A stretch of DNA of 64,000 nt from Nonomuraea fuscirosea (GCF_003001935.1 NZ_PVNG01000001.1:248001-312000), one strand, 5' to 3'. Positions 33,115 to 43,262 are shown, counted from the first letter of the stretch. The notes: generated by a model from the letters alone, not told the origin. Numbers and translations: made by a program.

Positions 33115-34518
33115 GTGGATGGGAAACGGGCGCATGTGGTCGTCATCGGCGCGGGGATCTCCGGGCTGGCCGCCGCGTGGTATCTGCGCCAGGGTGCCGG
33201 CGACCGGATCCAGGTGACGGTCCTGGAGGGCTCCCCGCGCATCGGCGGCAAACTGTACGCCTCGGAGGTCGCCGGGGTGAGCGTCGACGCCGGCGCCGAA
33301 GCCATGCTGGCCCGGCGTCCCGAGGGGAAAGAGCTGGCCAGGGCGGTCGGGCTCGGTGACGACCTGGTGCTCCCTGGCACCACGCGCTCGGCCGTCTACA
33401 CCAGGGGCACGCTCCGCTATCTGCCGAAGGGCCAGGTCATGGGCGTGCCGTCCGACCTGACCGAGCTGGCGAAGTCGGGCATCGTCTCGCCCGGCGGCCT
33501 GGTACGCGTGCCGCTCGACCAGATCCTGCCCGCGACCCTCGTCCGCACCGACGTGTCCGTGGCCGCCTACATCCGCGCCAGAATGGGCGCCGAGGTGGTC
33601 GACCGGCTGGTCGAGCCGCTGCTCGGCGGCGTCTACGCGGGCCGCGCCGACATGCTCTCGCTGGAGGCCACGATGCCGCGGGTGGCGGCGGTGGCCCGGT
33701 CCGAGCGCTCGCTGCTGACCGCGGCCAGGCAGCTCGTCGAGGAGGCGCCCAAGGACGCCGGTCCCGTCTTCACGTCGCTGAGGAACGGCGTCGGCACCCT
33801 GCCGGAGGCGGTCGCCAAGGCGTCGGAGGCCGAGGTCAGGACCGGGGTGACCGTACGCGAGCTGCACAGGACCGAGACCGGCTGGCGGCTGGTGACGGGT
33901 CCGGTGCCGCGACCGGAGATCATCGAGGCCGACGCGGTGATCGTGGCCACGCCGGGGCCCGCGGCGGCCAGGCTGCTCAAGGCCGAGGCGCCGAAGGCGT
34001 CGTCCGAGCTGGCCCGCATCCAGTACGCGAGCATGGCCGTGGTGACGCTGGCCTACCCCGTGGACGCCTTCCCCGAGCCGCCCGCGAGCAGCGGCTACCT
34101 GGTCCCGCCGGTGGAGCGGCGGCCGGTCAAGGCGGTCACGTTCAGCTCGGTGAAGTGGCCTCATCTGGCCAAGGACCTGGTGCTCCTGCGCTGCTCGATC
34201 GGCCGGGTCGGCGAGGAGCACCTGCTCCAGCGCGAGGACACGGAGCTGGTCTCCCTGGCCACGGCCGAGATGGCCGACGTGATGGGGGTGCGCGGCCTGC
34301 CCCTCGACAGCAGGGTGACGCGCTGGGGCGGCGGGCTGCCGCAGTACAACGTGGGCCACCTCGACCGGGTGGCCAGGGTGCGCGCCGCGGTGGCCGTGCA
34401 GCCGGGGCTGGCCGTGTGCGGCGCCGCCTACGACGGCATCGGCATCCCCGCGTGCATCGGCACCGCGCGTACGGCCGCCGCCCGGATTCTGGACCACCTG
34501 GCCGGCGGAGGAGAATAG
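33115..34518 (+). CDS. hemY: Coproporphyrinogen/protoporphyrinogen oxidase (HemY/CgoX type)
   Basis: This 467-residue flavoenzyme begins with the FAD-binding motif [18 protein letters not shown] and ends with the conserved [22 protein letters not shown] dinucleotide segment. In actinobacteria this enzyme oxidises coproporphyrinogen III to coproporphyrin III, and the adjacent coproheme decarboxylase gene supports that reading. The GTG start has GGGAGG directly upstream. The hemQ gene follows after five bases, so the two are one transcription unit. Databases often label it hemG. Confidence 0.92.
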   Translation: MDGKRAHVVVIGAGISGLAAAWYLRQGAGDRIQVTVLEGSPRIGGKLYASEVAGVSVDAGAEAMLARRPEGKELARAVGLGDDLVLPGTTRSAVYTRGTLRYLPKGQVMGVPSDLTELAKSGIVSPGGLVRVPLDQILPATLVRTDVSVAAYIRARMGAEVVDRLVEPLLGGVYAGRADMLSLEATMPRVAAVARSERSLLTAARQLVEEAPKDAGPVFTSLRNGVGTLPEAVAKASEAEVRTGVTVRELHRTETGWRLVTGPVPRPEIIEADAVIVATPGPAAARLLKAEAPKASSELARIQYASMAVVTLAYPVDAFPEPPASSGYLVPPVERRPVKAVTFSSVKWPHLAKDLVLLRCSIGRVGEEHLLQREDTELVSLATAEMADVMGVRGLPLDSRVTRWGGGLPQYNVGHLDRVARVRAAVAVQPGLAVCGAAYDGIGIPACIGTARTAAARILDHLAGGGE

Positions 34519-34523
34519 GAGCC

Positions 34524-35225
34524 ATGACAGAGGGCGCTCCGCGGCCGAAGGCCCGCGATCTCAACCAGGTGATCCGTTACACGATGTGGTCGGTCTTCCA
34601 GATGACCGAGCCGTGTCCAGGCAACCGCGACAACCTCGCGGCGGAGGTCCAGGAGCTGCTCGACCAGGCCGCCGGCAAGGACGTCGTGACCAGGGGGGTC
34701 TACGACGTGGCCGGCTTCAGGGCCGACGCCGACTTCATGTTCTGGTGGCACGCGCCCACGCCCGAGGACCTCCAGGACGTCTACTCCAGGTTCCGGCGCA
34801 CGGAGCTGGGCCGGCGCACCAGGCCCGCCTGGTCGGCGATGGCGCTGCACCGGCCGGCCGAGTTCAACAAGTCGCACGTCCCGGCCTTCCTCGCCGAGGA
34901 GGAGCCGCGCGCCTACGTGAGCGTCTACCCGTTCGTCCGCTCCTACGAGTGGTATCTGCTGGAGGACTCCGAGCGCCGGGCGATGCTGGCCGAGCACGGC
35001 AGGATGGCGCGCGACTACCCCGACGTGCGGGCCAACACGGTGGCCTGCTTCTCGCTCAACGACTACGAGTGGATGCTCGCGTTCGAGGCCGACGAGCTGC
35101 ACCGGATCGTCGACCTCATGCGTACGCTGCGGGCGGCCCAGGCGCGCCGGCACACCCGCGTGGAGATCCCGTTCTACACCGGCGCCCGCAAGCCGGTGCA
35201 GGAGCTCGTCGCCGCCCTGCCCTGA
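34524..35225 (+). CDS. hemQ: Coproheme decarboxylase (HemQ/ChdC)
   Basis: This 233-residue enzyme of the chlorite-dismutase-like family converts coproheme to heme b, the last step of the coproporphyrin-dependent route. Conserved segments are [38 protein letters not shown] with the catalytic Tyr region, and [13 protein letters not shown]. The start ATG at 34524 follows GGAGGAG near 34506 and lies five bases after the hemY stop. Ferrochelatase is not in this window. Confidence 0.93.
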   Translation: MTEGAPRPKARDLNQVIRYTMWSVFQMTEPCPGNRDNLAAEVQELLDQAAGKDVVTRGVYDVAGFRADADFMFWWHAPTPEDLQDVYSRFRRTELGRRTRPAWSAMALHRPAEFNKSHVPAFLAEEEPRAYVSVYPFVRSYEWYLLEDSERRAMLAEHGRMARDYPDVRANTVACFSLNDYEWMLAFEADELHRIVDLMRTLRAAQARRHTRVEIPFYTGARKPVQELVAALP

Positions 35226-35244
35226 CGAGCCGCCTCGGCGGGGT

Positions 35245-36387
35245 CTACCGGGTCAGCGCGGCGCGCAGCCGCCACGTGCCGAGCGCGAACAGGGCGGCCG
35301 CGTATCCGGCCAGCACGCCGAGCTGCGGCAGGATGGTGGCGATCGTGCCGTTCCGGCCCAGCAGCTCGGCGAAGCCGTCCATGGCCCAGGCGTGCGGGGT
35401 GAGGTGCGCGACCTGCCGCATCGTGGCGGGCAGCAGGTCGAGCGGCACCATGGCGCCGCCGATCGCGCCCAGCCCCAGGCCGAGCAGCAGGCCGAGGGAG
35501 AGCGCCTGCTGCTCGGTGCGCATCGCCGCCCCGAGCAGCATCCCGGCCCCGCCGCCGACCAGCGAGAACGCCAGCAGCAACGCCGCCGCGCCGAGCGGGT
35601 CGCCCCAGCGCACGCCGAAGATCAGCGCCGAGCCGAGCATGATGATCAGCCCTTGGGCCAGCGCCACGGCCACCCGCCCGGCGGCCTCGCCGAGCAGGAT
35701 CCGGCCGCCGGGCATCGGTGTGGCGTACATCCGCCGCGAGACGCCGTACCTCCGCGTCTCGATCAGCGCCGTCGCGCCGGTCAGTGAGGTGAGGAACGTG
35801 AACAGCAGCAGTTGCGTGCTGGCGGCGGCGACGAATCCGTCATCGGTACGGGAGCCGCTCCCGGCGCGGGCGCCGATCGTGGCGTACGACACCGTGACGC
35901 CCGGCACCTGGACCGCCTGCGCCCTGGCCAGGCGCTGGTCGAAGGAGCCGTCGCCGGCGTACGCGGCGGCCCTGGCGGGCATCGCGACCTGCTGCACCAC
36001 CGACCGTACGGCGGCGCCGAGCTGCAGCGAGGAGGGCTCGTTCCGGCTCAGGAGCGGCAGCGCGACCCGGCTCCGGCCCGACATGGCGCCCTCGTAGCCT
36101 TCCGGGACGATCAGCGCCGCGGCGAGCCGCCCGCGCTCCACCAGCTCGCGGGCCTCGGCGTCGTCGCCGACCCGGACGACCTCCATCCGCCCGGTTCGCT
36201 CCAGCGCGGCCACCAGCTCGCCGGCCCGCGCGCCCGCACCGCCCGCGACGCCCAGCTTGGGCACGAAGCCCGAGCCGAACGACAGGCCCAGCACCATGAT
36301 CAGCACCATGGGGAAGACGATCACGAAGAAGATGTTGGCGCGGGCCCGGAACAGCCTGACCAGGTTCACCCAGGCGATGGCGATCAT
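35245..36387 (-). CDS. ABC-2 type transporter permease 2
   Basis: This 380-residue membrane protein has one N-terminal helix (NIFFVIVFPMVLIMVLGLSF), a large extracytoplasmic domain of about 150 residues and five C-terminal helices, including the ABC-2 segment GAIGGAMVPLDLLPATM. It is a half-transporter that should pair with the adjacent permease. The start overlaps the stop of the upstream permease gene by 4 nt. The exported substrate is not evident; multidrug or lipid export is common for the family. Confidence 0.88.
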   Translation of the reverse strand: MIAIAWVNLVRLFRARANIFFVIVFPMVLIMVLGLSFGSGFVPKLGVAGGAGARAGELVAALERTGRMEVVRVGDDAEARELVERGRLAAALIVPEGYEGAMSGRSRVALPLLSRNEPSSLQLGAAVRSVVQQVAMPARAAAYAGDGSFDQRLARAQAVQVPGVTVSYATIGARAGSGSRTDDGFVAAASTQLLLFTFLTSLTGATALIETRRYGVSRRMYATPMPGGRILLGEAAGRVAVALAQGLIIMLGSALIFGVRWGDPLGAAALLLAFSLVGGGAGMLLGAAMRTEQQALSLGLLLGLGLGAIGGAMVPLDLLPATMRQVAHLTPHAWAMDGFAELLGRNGTIATILPQLGVLAGYAAALFALGTWRLRAALTR

Positions 36388-37529
36388 GCTCGCAACATCC
36401 TTCCCAGCCTGGTCAGCGCGATCGCCGTGGTCACCGCGGCGAATCCCAGCAGCGCCAGCGTCGGCACCGGCGCCAGCACGGGCGCGTGCTCGCCGTGCAG
36501 GTCGGCCAGCCCCTGGAGGAACCACCGGTGCGGGGTGAGCAGGCTCAGCGTCACGAACACCTCGCCCATCTGCTGGAACGGGATGAAGACGCCGCCCAGC
36601 ACGCCCAGCAGCACCGCGACCACGGCCTGCCCGTTCTGCGCCTGATCGGTGCTCCTGGCCACGGTCGCGACCAGGGCCATCACGCCGGTCGCCGCCAGCA
36701 CGCCCGCCACGACGAGCAGCCCCACCCCGAGCGGGTGGCCCCAGCGGGCGCCCAGCAGCAGCGACGAGGCGATGACCAGCACGGTCATGCTCATCACGCC
36801 GACGACGACGCCGCTCAGCAGCTTGCCGAAGGCGATCGTGGCGCGGGGGACGGGCGCGGCCAGCAGCCGGGCGAGGGTGCCGTCGCGGCGTTCGTCCAGG
36901 ATCGAGCTGAACCCGAACTGCACGGTGAAGAACAGGAAGAACACCGCGATTCCGGCCGAGAAGCTCTCCGCCAGCGACAACTGGCGGCGCTCGGCCGTCA
37001 GGTCCTCCAGCGTGACGGGCGCGGGCACGGCGGCGGCCTCCTGCGGGGAGCCGCCGCCCCTGACCGCCAGCGCCACCTGCACGTACCGGACCTCGGCCGC
37101 GAACGCGTCCGCCACCGAGCGGGCCACGAACGAGCCGATCGGCGCGTTCGCGTCCCCGATCACCCGCAGCGTGGCCGGCCGCCCGCTGAGCACGGCCCGG
37201 CTGAACCCGGCCGGGATGACGTAGGCGGCGCGGGCCTGGCCGCGCGCGATCAGGTCGCGGGCCTCCTGTTCGGTCGCCGCCGTCCTGAGCCTGAGCACCC
37301 GCTGCCGCTCCAGCGGGGCCAGCACCTGTTCGGTGAACGTGCGCGCGATCTGCTCCCCGTCCTGGTCGGCCACCGCGAACGTGGCCGTCTCCTGCCGGTC
37401 GACGCCGCTGAAGACCACGCTGAAGATCGCCGCCAGCCCGAACGGCACCACGAGGGCCAGCAGGAACAGCGACCTGTCCCTGACCCGCTGGCGCAGGTCC
37501 TTGGCGGCGATGAGCAGCAGCGGCCCCAT
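36384..37529 (-). CDS. ABC-2 type transporter permease 1
   Basis: This 381-residue permease has the same architecture as its neighbour: helix one LFLLALVVPFGLAAIFSVV, an extracytoplasmic domain, then several helices with VFIPFQQMGEVFV and LLTPHRWFLQGLADL. The internal similarity to the next gene implies an ancient duplication and a heterodimeric channel. It starts one base after the ATPase stop and overlaps the second permease, forming a tight three-gene operon. Confidence 0.88.
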   Translation of the reverse strand: MGPLLLIAAKDLRQRVRDRSLFLLALVVPFGLAAIFSVVFSGVDRQETATFAVADQDGEQIARTFTEQVLAPLERQRVLRLRTAATEQEARDLIARGQARAAYVIPAGFSRAVLSGRPATLRVIGDANAPIGSFVARSVADAFAAEVRYVQVALAVRGGGSPQEAAAVPAPVTLEDLTAERRQLSLAESFSAGIAVFFLFFTVQFGFSSILDERRDGTLARLLAAPVPRATIAFGKLLSGVVVGVMSMTVLVIASSLLLGARWGHPLGVGLLVVAGVLAATGVMALVATVARSTDQAQNGQAVVAVLLGVLGGVFIPFQQMGEVFVTLSLLTPHRWFLQGLADLHGEHAPVLAPVPTLALLGFAAVTTAIALTRLGRMLRA

Positions 37530-37530
37530 G

Positions 37531-38469
<939 letters not shown>

Positions 38470-38621
38470 AATCGCAGTCTGGTGGGCCGGATCCGTACCC
38501 AGCAAGACCCATATTGGCGATCCCACGGAATTGATCTATCCCCTTTGTCACAATCAGGGGAAATCTCTTGGTCGCTGGACATGCGCGGGGTGGCACGTTC
38601 CAACGGGAACCGGAGGACGGG

Positions 38622-39518
38622 GTGGCGGAGCCGGCAAGACGAGAACGACGACCGGCCGGTCGGCACGCGGCGGGCCGTCATGTGCGGGCGCGGCGGACGC
38701 ATCGGGCGCGAGGTCGTGGCCGGGGGCGGCTGCGGCTGGTGGCGGGGGTGCTGGTGCTGGTGGGTGGGGTCGCGGGGCTGCTCGGAGTGAACGGGGTGTT
38801 CTCCGGTGCGTCAGGCGGAGGGGGTGGTGGGGTGCCCGTGGCCTCCGGTTCCGGGGACGGGTCGTCTGGGGCGGTGACGCGGGAACGTGCGGCGTCGGGC
38901 GGGGGTGACGGTGCGACGGGCGGAGGTGGCACGCCCACGACGGGCGGCGGTGGGGGATCACCAGGGGAGCCCGGCAGGGGTGTGGCGAGTGCGGGGGCCG
39001 AGACGCGGCAGGCGCCCAGGTCCCAGGCGCCCACCGTGCAGTCGGGGCCGGTTCAGGGAGGCACTGGGCAGGACGGCGCCACGAGAGAGGGCGGGGCCGC
39101 TGAGCCGGGGATGGTCGCGGGGACCACGACGGCGGACGACGTTCTGGCCGGAGGGCCGGACCCCGCCGACGGGGAGGGTTACAAGGCCGACGGGCCGTCC
39201 CGGCATACCGATCAGGAGGCGGCGCGGTATTTCCGGGCCAACTGGGGGCCGGGCGACAAGGCGATGAAACGCCTCAGAGACATTCGCACAGTCGGCGGAT
39301 ATTTGCGCATTTATACGGATCTGCCGGAAACCGCGGACAATTCGCTGACCGCGATCACTTTGTGTGAGCGCGGCCTGGCCTACATGCACGAGCGCGGGGT
39401 GGCCGACCCGGTCGTGTTCGTCCAGGCGGAGTTCGGCGGAAACGGCAACCCGGTGCTCGCCAACATCCTGGGCCGCTCCGACCGCAGCTGCCGCGTCACC
39501 CACCCCGCGCCGGGATGA
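38622..39518 (+). CDS. Membrane-anchored hypothetical protein with conserved C-terminal domain
   Basis: This protein of about 298 residues has an Arg-rich cytoplasmic tail, one transmembrane helix (LVAGVLVLVGGVAGLLGV) and a long Gly/Ser/Pro linker (about 65-170) outside. A compact C-terminal domain of about 100 residues holds ARYFRANWGPGDKAMKRL, GYLRIYTDLPETADNS and two Cys (TLCERGLAY, DRSCRVTH) that could form a disulfide. The GTG at 38622 has GGAGG five bases upstream. The domain region around 39280-39330 is less GC-rich than the linker. No family is recognised. Confidence 0.72.
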   Translation: MAEPARRERRPAGRHAAGRHVRARRTHRARGRGRGRLRLVAGVLVLVGGVAGLLGVNGVFSGASGGGGGGVPVASGSGDGSSGAVTRERAASGGGDGATGGGGTPTTGGGGGSPGEPGRGVASAGAETRQAPRSQAPTVQSGPVQGGTGQDGATREGGAAEPGMVAGTTTADDVLAGGPDPADGEGYKADGPSRHTDQEAARYFRANWGPGDKAMKRLRDIRTVGGYLRIYTDLPETADNSLTAITLCERGLAYMHERGVADPVVFVQAEFGGNGNPVLANILGRSDRSCRVTHPAPG

Positions 39519-39635
39519 CCGGTCGGCGGAATCGTCACCGGGCCGGCACCGAGGTCATCTGGGCCGCCGCGTTCGTCCTCCCGGCGCCGAGGGACCGGTC
39601 AGCGCACGCGGACGCGGGTTTTCGAGCACACGTCA

Positions 39636-39685
39636 CACCGCTGGGTGACGATCCGACCGATGGTCTCGATCGTCACCCAGCGGTG
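39636..39685. terminator. Perfect 18-bp inverted repeat with nested hairpin
   Basis: CACCGCTGGGTGACGATC (39636-39653) is perfectly complementary to 39668-39685. Inside the 14-nt loop, GACC-GAT-GGTC forms another hairpin. It lies between two convergent genes and could act as a bidirectional terminator, though no T-tracts flank it. It is far longer than a typical terminator stem. Confidence 0.65.
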
Positions 39686-39756
39686 GCGAAGATGTACAAA
39701 CCGCACGCGGCACTCGTACCCGGGAGAGACGATCGATACGCGCTGTCGCTACGTGA

Positions 39757-40158
39757 TCACTGTTTGGGTTCGAGGCGGAGCGACACGGAGTTGATGCAGT
39801 AGCGGTCGTCCGTCGGCGTCGGGTAACCCTCGCCGTGGAAGACGTGCCCCAGATGCGAGTCGCAGCGCGCGCACCGCACCTCGGTGCGCACCATGCCGAG
39901 ACTGCGGTCCTCGATCAGCCGCACCGACTCGGATTCGGACGGCTCGAAGAAACTCGGCCAGCCGCAGTGCGACTCGAACTTCGTGTCCGATCGGAACAAC
40001 TCGGCACCGCAGGCGCGGCACGAGTAGACCCCCTCGGTCTTGGTGTCGACGTACTCCCCCGTGAACGGGCGCTCGGTCCCGGCCTCCCTGAGGACGTGGA
40101 ACTCCTCGGGCGACAGTTCGGACCGCCACTCGGCCTCGCTCTTGACCACCTTGTCCAT
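39757..40158 (-). CDS. msrB: Peptide-methionine (R)-S-oxide reductase
   Basis: This 133-residue enzyme reduces methionine-R-sulfoxide in proteins. It has the two structural zinc CxxC pairs (CRAC, CARC), SHCGWPSFF, and the catalytic Cys in RYCINSVSL near the C-terminus. The ATG at 40158 gives the normal length. No ribosome binding site precedes it, and TATCCT lies seven bases upstream, so the mRNA may be leaderless. A longer form from 40254 is possible but would add an atypical 32-residue leader. Confidence 0.93.
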   Translation of the reverse strand: MDKVVKSEAEWRSELSPEEFHVLREAGTERPFTGEYVDTKTEGVYSCRACGAELFRSDTKFESHCGWPSFFEPSESESVRLIEDRSLGMVRTEVRCARCDSHLGHVFHGEGYPTPTDDRYCINSVSLRLEPKQ

Positions 40159-40534
40159 GAGTTCAGGATACGAGATCGGGCAAAAAGAGATCTCCAGAGG
40201 GTGAAGCATCCGTTCTGGGGCGAATTCGCGTCTTTGTAGGCATGGGGGTGTCATCGCCTCCTGTGAAGGGGTGAGATCGTCCGCAGATCCCGCCGAGCGG
40301 CACAGCCCACGCCCGTGCTGGCGCCGCTGGGGATCGGAACGGCCGGCCGGGTGGCGCGCCAGCGCCCGGAACGGCGGCGGACGCTCTCAGCGGCCCGTCC
40401 CGTCGAGCCCCCGGTCCCGCCACTGAGGCGGCTCCGGGACGGGCCCACCCCGCAGACCTGGGACGGGCTCACCCCGCGGACCCGGCGGCCGTTCTTCACG
40501 GAGCGGAGGGCGTGGGCAGGGTAGGTTCGGTGGC
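40159..40534. other. Intergenic region between msrB and the LigD-type gene
   Basis: This 376-nt region holds the msrB -10 (TATCCT on the minus strand, 40170-40165). It also has a 23-nt imperfect direct repeat, GGGACGGGCCCACCCCGCAGACC at 40436-40458, repeated at 40460-40482 with two changes. A 26-codon minus-strand ORF (40163-40243) with AGGAGG 13 bases upstream is too short to call. No other gene is seen. Confidence 0.5.
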
Positions 40535-41536
40535 ATGGCATCGCCGTACATAGAGCTCGAGGTGGGGGAGAGGACCGTCAAGGTCACCAATCCCGACAAG
40601 GTCTACTTTCCTGAGATCGGCGCGACCAAGCGGGAACTGGTCGAGTACTACGTGAGCGTCGGCGAGGGGGCCCTGCGGGCGCTCAAGGACCGGCCCACCA
40701 ACATCAAGCGCCACCCCGACGGCGTGCAGACCGAGGCGATCTACCAGAAGCGGATGCCTCCCAAGCATCCCGACTGGCTCCAGTCCGTGACCGTGACCTT
40801 CCCCAGCGGCCGTACGGCACAGTCCCTGCGGGTCACCGAGGTGGCGGCCATCGCCTACTGCGCCAACCTCGGCACCATCGACTTCCACCCGTGGCAGGTG
40901 CGCGCGGCCGACGTCGAGCACCCCGACGAGCTGCGCGTCGACCTGGACCCGCAACCGGGCCTGGAGTTCGACGCGGCGCGCCGGGCGGCGTTCCTGACCA
41001 GGGACGTGCTCGACGAGCTGGGCATCACCGGGTTCGTGAAGACCTCGGGCAACCGCGGCGTGCACATCGCCGTGCGGATCGAGCCGCGCTGGGACTTCGT
41101 CCAGGTACGCCACGCCGGCATCGCCCTGGCCAGGGCCGTCGAGGCGCGTGACCCGAGCCTGGTCACCACGGCGTGGTGGAAGGAGGAGCGCGGCGAGCGG
41201 GTGTTCATCGACTTCAACCAGAACGCCAGGGACCGTACGGTGGCCAGCGCCTACTCGGTCAGGGCGCAGCCGCACGCCCCCGTCTCGACCCCGCTGACCT
41301 GGGAGGAGCTGGAGGACGCCGACCCGCGCGACTTCGACCTGCGCACGGTGCCGGCCCGCTTCGCGAAGGTGGGCGACGTGCACGCGGCCATCGACGATCA
41401 GGCGTACTCGATCGAGCGTCTCCTGGAACTGTACGCCGAGGACGATCGCGGCGACATGCCCTATCCGCCGAACTATCCGAAGATGCCGGGGGAGCCGAAG
41501 CGGGTGCAGCCCAGCAAGGCCCGGTCCGACACCTGA
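40535..41536 (+). CDS. ligD: LigD-type DNA polymerase/primase domain protein (non-homologous end joining)
   Basis: This 333-residue protein is a stand-alone polymerase domain of the bacterial end-joining LigD family. The catalytic metal residues lie in RVDLDPQPG (DxD), with the nucleotide-binding KTSGNRGVHIAV and VFIDFNQNARDRT (third Asp). It has no ligase or nuclease domain, so it should work with a separate ligase; an ATP-dependent ligase gene is present at 56895-58067. No Ku gene is in the window. The start is an ATG with a weak upstream site. Confidence 0.88.
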   Translation: MASPYIELEVGERTVKVTNPDKVYFPEIGATKRELVEYYVSVGEGALRALKDRPTNIKRHPDGVQTEAIYQKRMPPKHPDWLQSVTVTFPSGRTAQSLRVTEVAAIAYCANLGTIDFHPWQVRAADVEHPDELRVDLDPQPGLEFDAARRAAFLTRDVLDELGITGFVKTSGNRGVHIAVRIEPRWDFVQVRHAGIALARAVEARDPSLVTTAWWKEERGERVFIDFNQNARDRTVASAYSVRAQPHAPVSTPLTWEELEDADPRDFDLRTVPARFAKVGDVHAAIDDQAYSIERLLELYAEDDRGDMPYPPNYPKMPGEPKRVQPSKARSDT

Positions 41537-41553
41537 GAGACGGGCGGCGGGGC

Positions 41554-42366
41554 TCAGCGGCGGAGGAGGTGGTGGGGCGCGAGTTCGCGCGTCTCACCTC
41601 GTTCCAGGTAGACGACCCGGTCCGCCAGCCCGGCCTGCTCGATGTGGTGCTTGAAGTCGTCCAGCGGCGAGCTGAAGACGGTGTAGTCGTCGTAGTGGAC
41701 CGGGACGACCGCGTGCGGGTGGATCAGGCCGACCCAGGCGGCCCCCTGCGCGCCGTCCATGGTCACCAGCATGGTGCCGAGCAGTTTGGTGCCGCCCAGG
41801 TGGACGAGGGCCAGGTCGATGTCGGGGAAGCGGCGCGGGATGGCGTCGAGCCGCCGGTCGAGCAGGGTGTCGCCGCTGATGTGCAGGCGCAGCTCGACCC
41901 GTTCGTCCTGGTTGCAGAACTCCAGCATCGTGCCGATCACGGGCGGCAGCAGCGCCTCTGCGGGGCCGGGCGCGTGCTTGGCCGGCAGCGCCGTGATCCG
42001 TACGGTGCCGCCCGGGCCGCGCAGCACGTGCTGCTGCCACGGGCGCAGTCCCACGCTGCGGCGGAAGCCGCGGCGGCGCAGCCGGCGGGCGGCCGCCGTG
42101 GTCGTGATGACCGGCGTCTCCTTGGGCAGGTTTCTGTGCGTCACCCGGTCCCAGTGGTCGCCGTGCAGGTGGGACAGCAGGACGGCGTCGATCGTCGGCA
42201 GGTCCTCGATCCGCACGGCCGGGTCGAGGAGGCGGCGTGAGCTGAGGCCGTGACCCAGGTACGCCCGCTGGCCACGGTGCAGGAAATTGGGATCCGTCAG
42301 CAGCGTGAGCCCGTTGTAGCGGATCAGCGTGGTCGCGTTGCCGATGAACTGCAAACTCCCTGTCAC
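41554..42366 (-). CDS. MBL-fold metallo-hydrolase
   Basis: This protein of about 270 residues has the metallo-beta-lactamase metal motif HLHGDHWD, then ALPAKHAPG, HISGDTLLD and the late VPVHYDDYTVF. It resembles the UlaG/NAPE-PLD-like hydrolases. It has no signal peptide. I chose the GTG at 42366, about ten bases after an AAAGGGGG stretch, over an upstream ATG at 42417. It converges on the LigD-type gene with an 17-nt gap. The substrate is unknown. Confidence 0.85.
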   Translation of the reverse strand: MTGSLQFIGNATTLIRYNGLTLLTDPNFLHRGQRAYLGHGLSSRRLLDPAVRIEDLPTIDAVLLSHLHGDHWDRVTHRNLPKETPVITTTAAARRLRRRGFRRSVGLRPWQQHVLRGPGGTVRITALPAKHAPGPAEALLPPVIGTMLEFCNQDERVELRLHISGDTLLDRRLDAIPRRFPDIDLALVHLGGTKLLGTMLVTMDGAQGAAWVGLIHPHAVVPVHYDDYTVFSSPLDDFKHHIEQAGLADRVVYLERGETRELAPHHLLRR

Positions 42367-42529
42367 GGCTTTTGCCCCCTTTGTCGGGGTTCCTCTGCCA
42401 CGATCTGCCGCCGCCAAACACTCCGTGTCCGGCTGGTTTCACTTCGGTCACATTACTTGACTGGCGGTCTAATAATTCGCCAGGCTCTCATGTGCATCGG
42501 GGGGCGACAACCGAGTCTGGAGCCTTCTC
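42367..42529. promoter_or_regulatory. Divergent promoter region with AT-rich palindrome
   Basis: CTGGCG (42461-42466) and CGCCAG (42478-42483) flank GTCTAATAATT, whose TAATAA resembles a -10 for the secreted-protein gene starting at 42530. GGTCAC 18 nt upstream is a weak -35. A repressor bound to the palindrome would cover the -10. Confidence 0.35.
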
Positions 42530-43075
42530 ATGGCAAGAGCGCGACGTCTCGCAGCGGCTGGAGCGGCGACCGCCTTCGCGGTCGCGGGAGTGAGCCTCGC
42601 GGCGGGTCTGGGCACAGCCTCCGCTGCCTCCGTTCCCAGTGCCTCCTCCGTCTCTGGAGCCTCCGTCTCCAGGGCCTCCGACTCCGACGATCCAGGCCAT
42701 CGGGTGCCCGGCACGGAGGCGCTCTGTCTGCTTCCGCTGCCGCTGCTCTGCGACGAGCCGACCGGCGCGCCGGGCTCCCCTCAGGACCACCCCACGGACG
42801 CCGGGTCGAGCGATCCGCACCACGAGGAGTCCTGGTCGGAGCCGCCCACGCGGGAGGGCTCCGAGCCGGGCACGCGGGAGACCGGGCGGCCGTGGCGGCC
42901 GGCGGGCGAGGACGAGCACAGGGTGCCCAGGGGTCATCCCGAGACGGGCGGGGGCGCGCTCGCCGCGAGCGGGCCGGTGTGGCCGTTCGCCGTGGGCGGC
43001 GCGGCCCTCCTGGCCGGCGCCGGCCTGGCCGGCCTCGCCGCCCGCCGCACGAGACGGCCCGCGGCACCCGAATAG
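42530..43075 (+). CDS. Secreted surface protein with sortase-like sorting signal
   Basis: This 181-residue protein has a signal peptide (about 1-33, cleavage after ASA). An acidic, Pro/Ser-rich body follows with one Cys pair (CLLPLPLLC). The C-terminus reads HPETGG, then a hydrophobic helix (WPFAVGGAALLAGAGLAGLAA) and the basic tail RRTRR. That order matches an LPxTG-type cell-wall sorting signal with His in place of Leu. A sortase gene lies about 1 kb downstream on the same strand. The ATG has GGAG eight bases upstream. The body has no recognised domain. Confidence 0.75.
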   Translation: MARARRLAAAGAATAFAVAGVSLAAGLGTASAASVPSASSVSGASVSRASDSDDPGHRVPGTEALCLLPLPLLCDEPTGAPGSPQDHPTDAGSSDPHHEESWSEPPTREGSEPGTRETGRPWRPAGEDEHRVPRGHPETGGGALAASGPVWPFAVGGAALLAGAGLAGLAARRTRRPAAPE

Positions 43076-43200
43076 CGCGGTGTCCTGATGGCGCGGCTCA
43101 GGCCTGGTGCGGACGGCGCGGCGCGCTCCGGTCGCGGCTCATTCGCCTCGCTCCTCCGCCTTGCCATCCGTCGCCGCCGATCACTACGGTCTCGGCAGCG

Positions 43201-43251
43201 GAGCGGTCGCCGTCCACAAGGGGTGGTAGAGCGGTTGCCGTTCACCAGGGG
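43201..43251 (+). repeat. Imperfect 23-nt direct repeat upstream of the MBL gene
   Basis: GAGCGGTCGCCGTCCACAAGGGG (43201-43223) recurs at 43229-43251 with three changes. The second copy ends just before the ribosome binding site of the gene at 43263. The 28-bp spacing is close to three helical turns, so a regulator site is possible. Confidence 0.45.
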
Positions 43252-43262
43252 AAGGAGCCTCC

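Noticed and set aside
32852..33383. Peptides translated from the 89-bp repeat region (for example GVPSLGRSGGSAATGAG)
   Set aside because: They arise in the repeat itself, have no ribosome binding site and repeat only because the DNA repeats.
40163..40243. 26-codon ORF upstream of msrB as a regulatory leader peptide
   Set aside because: The AGGAGG is 13 bases from its ATG, and it runs through the msrB -10 box. There is no supporting codon pattern.
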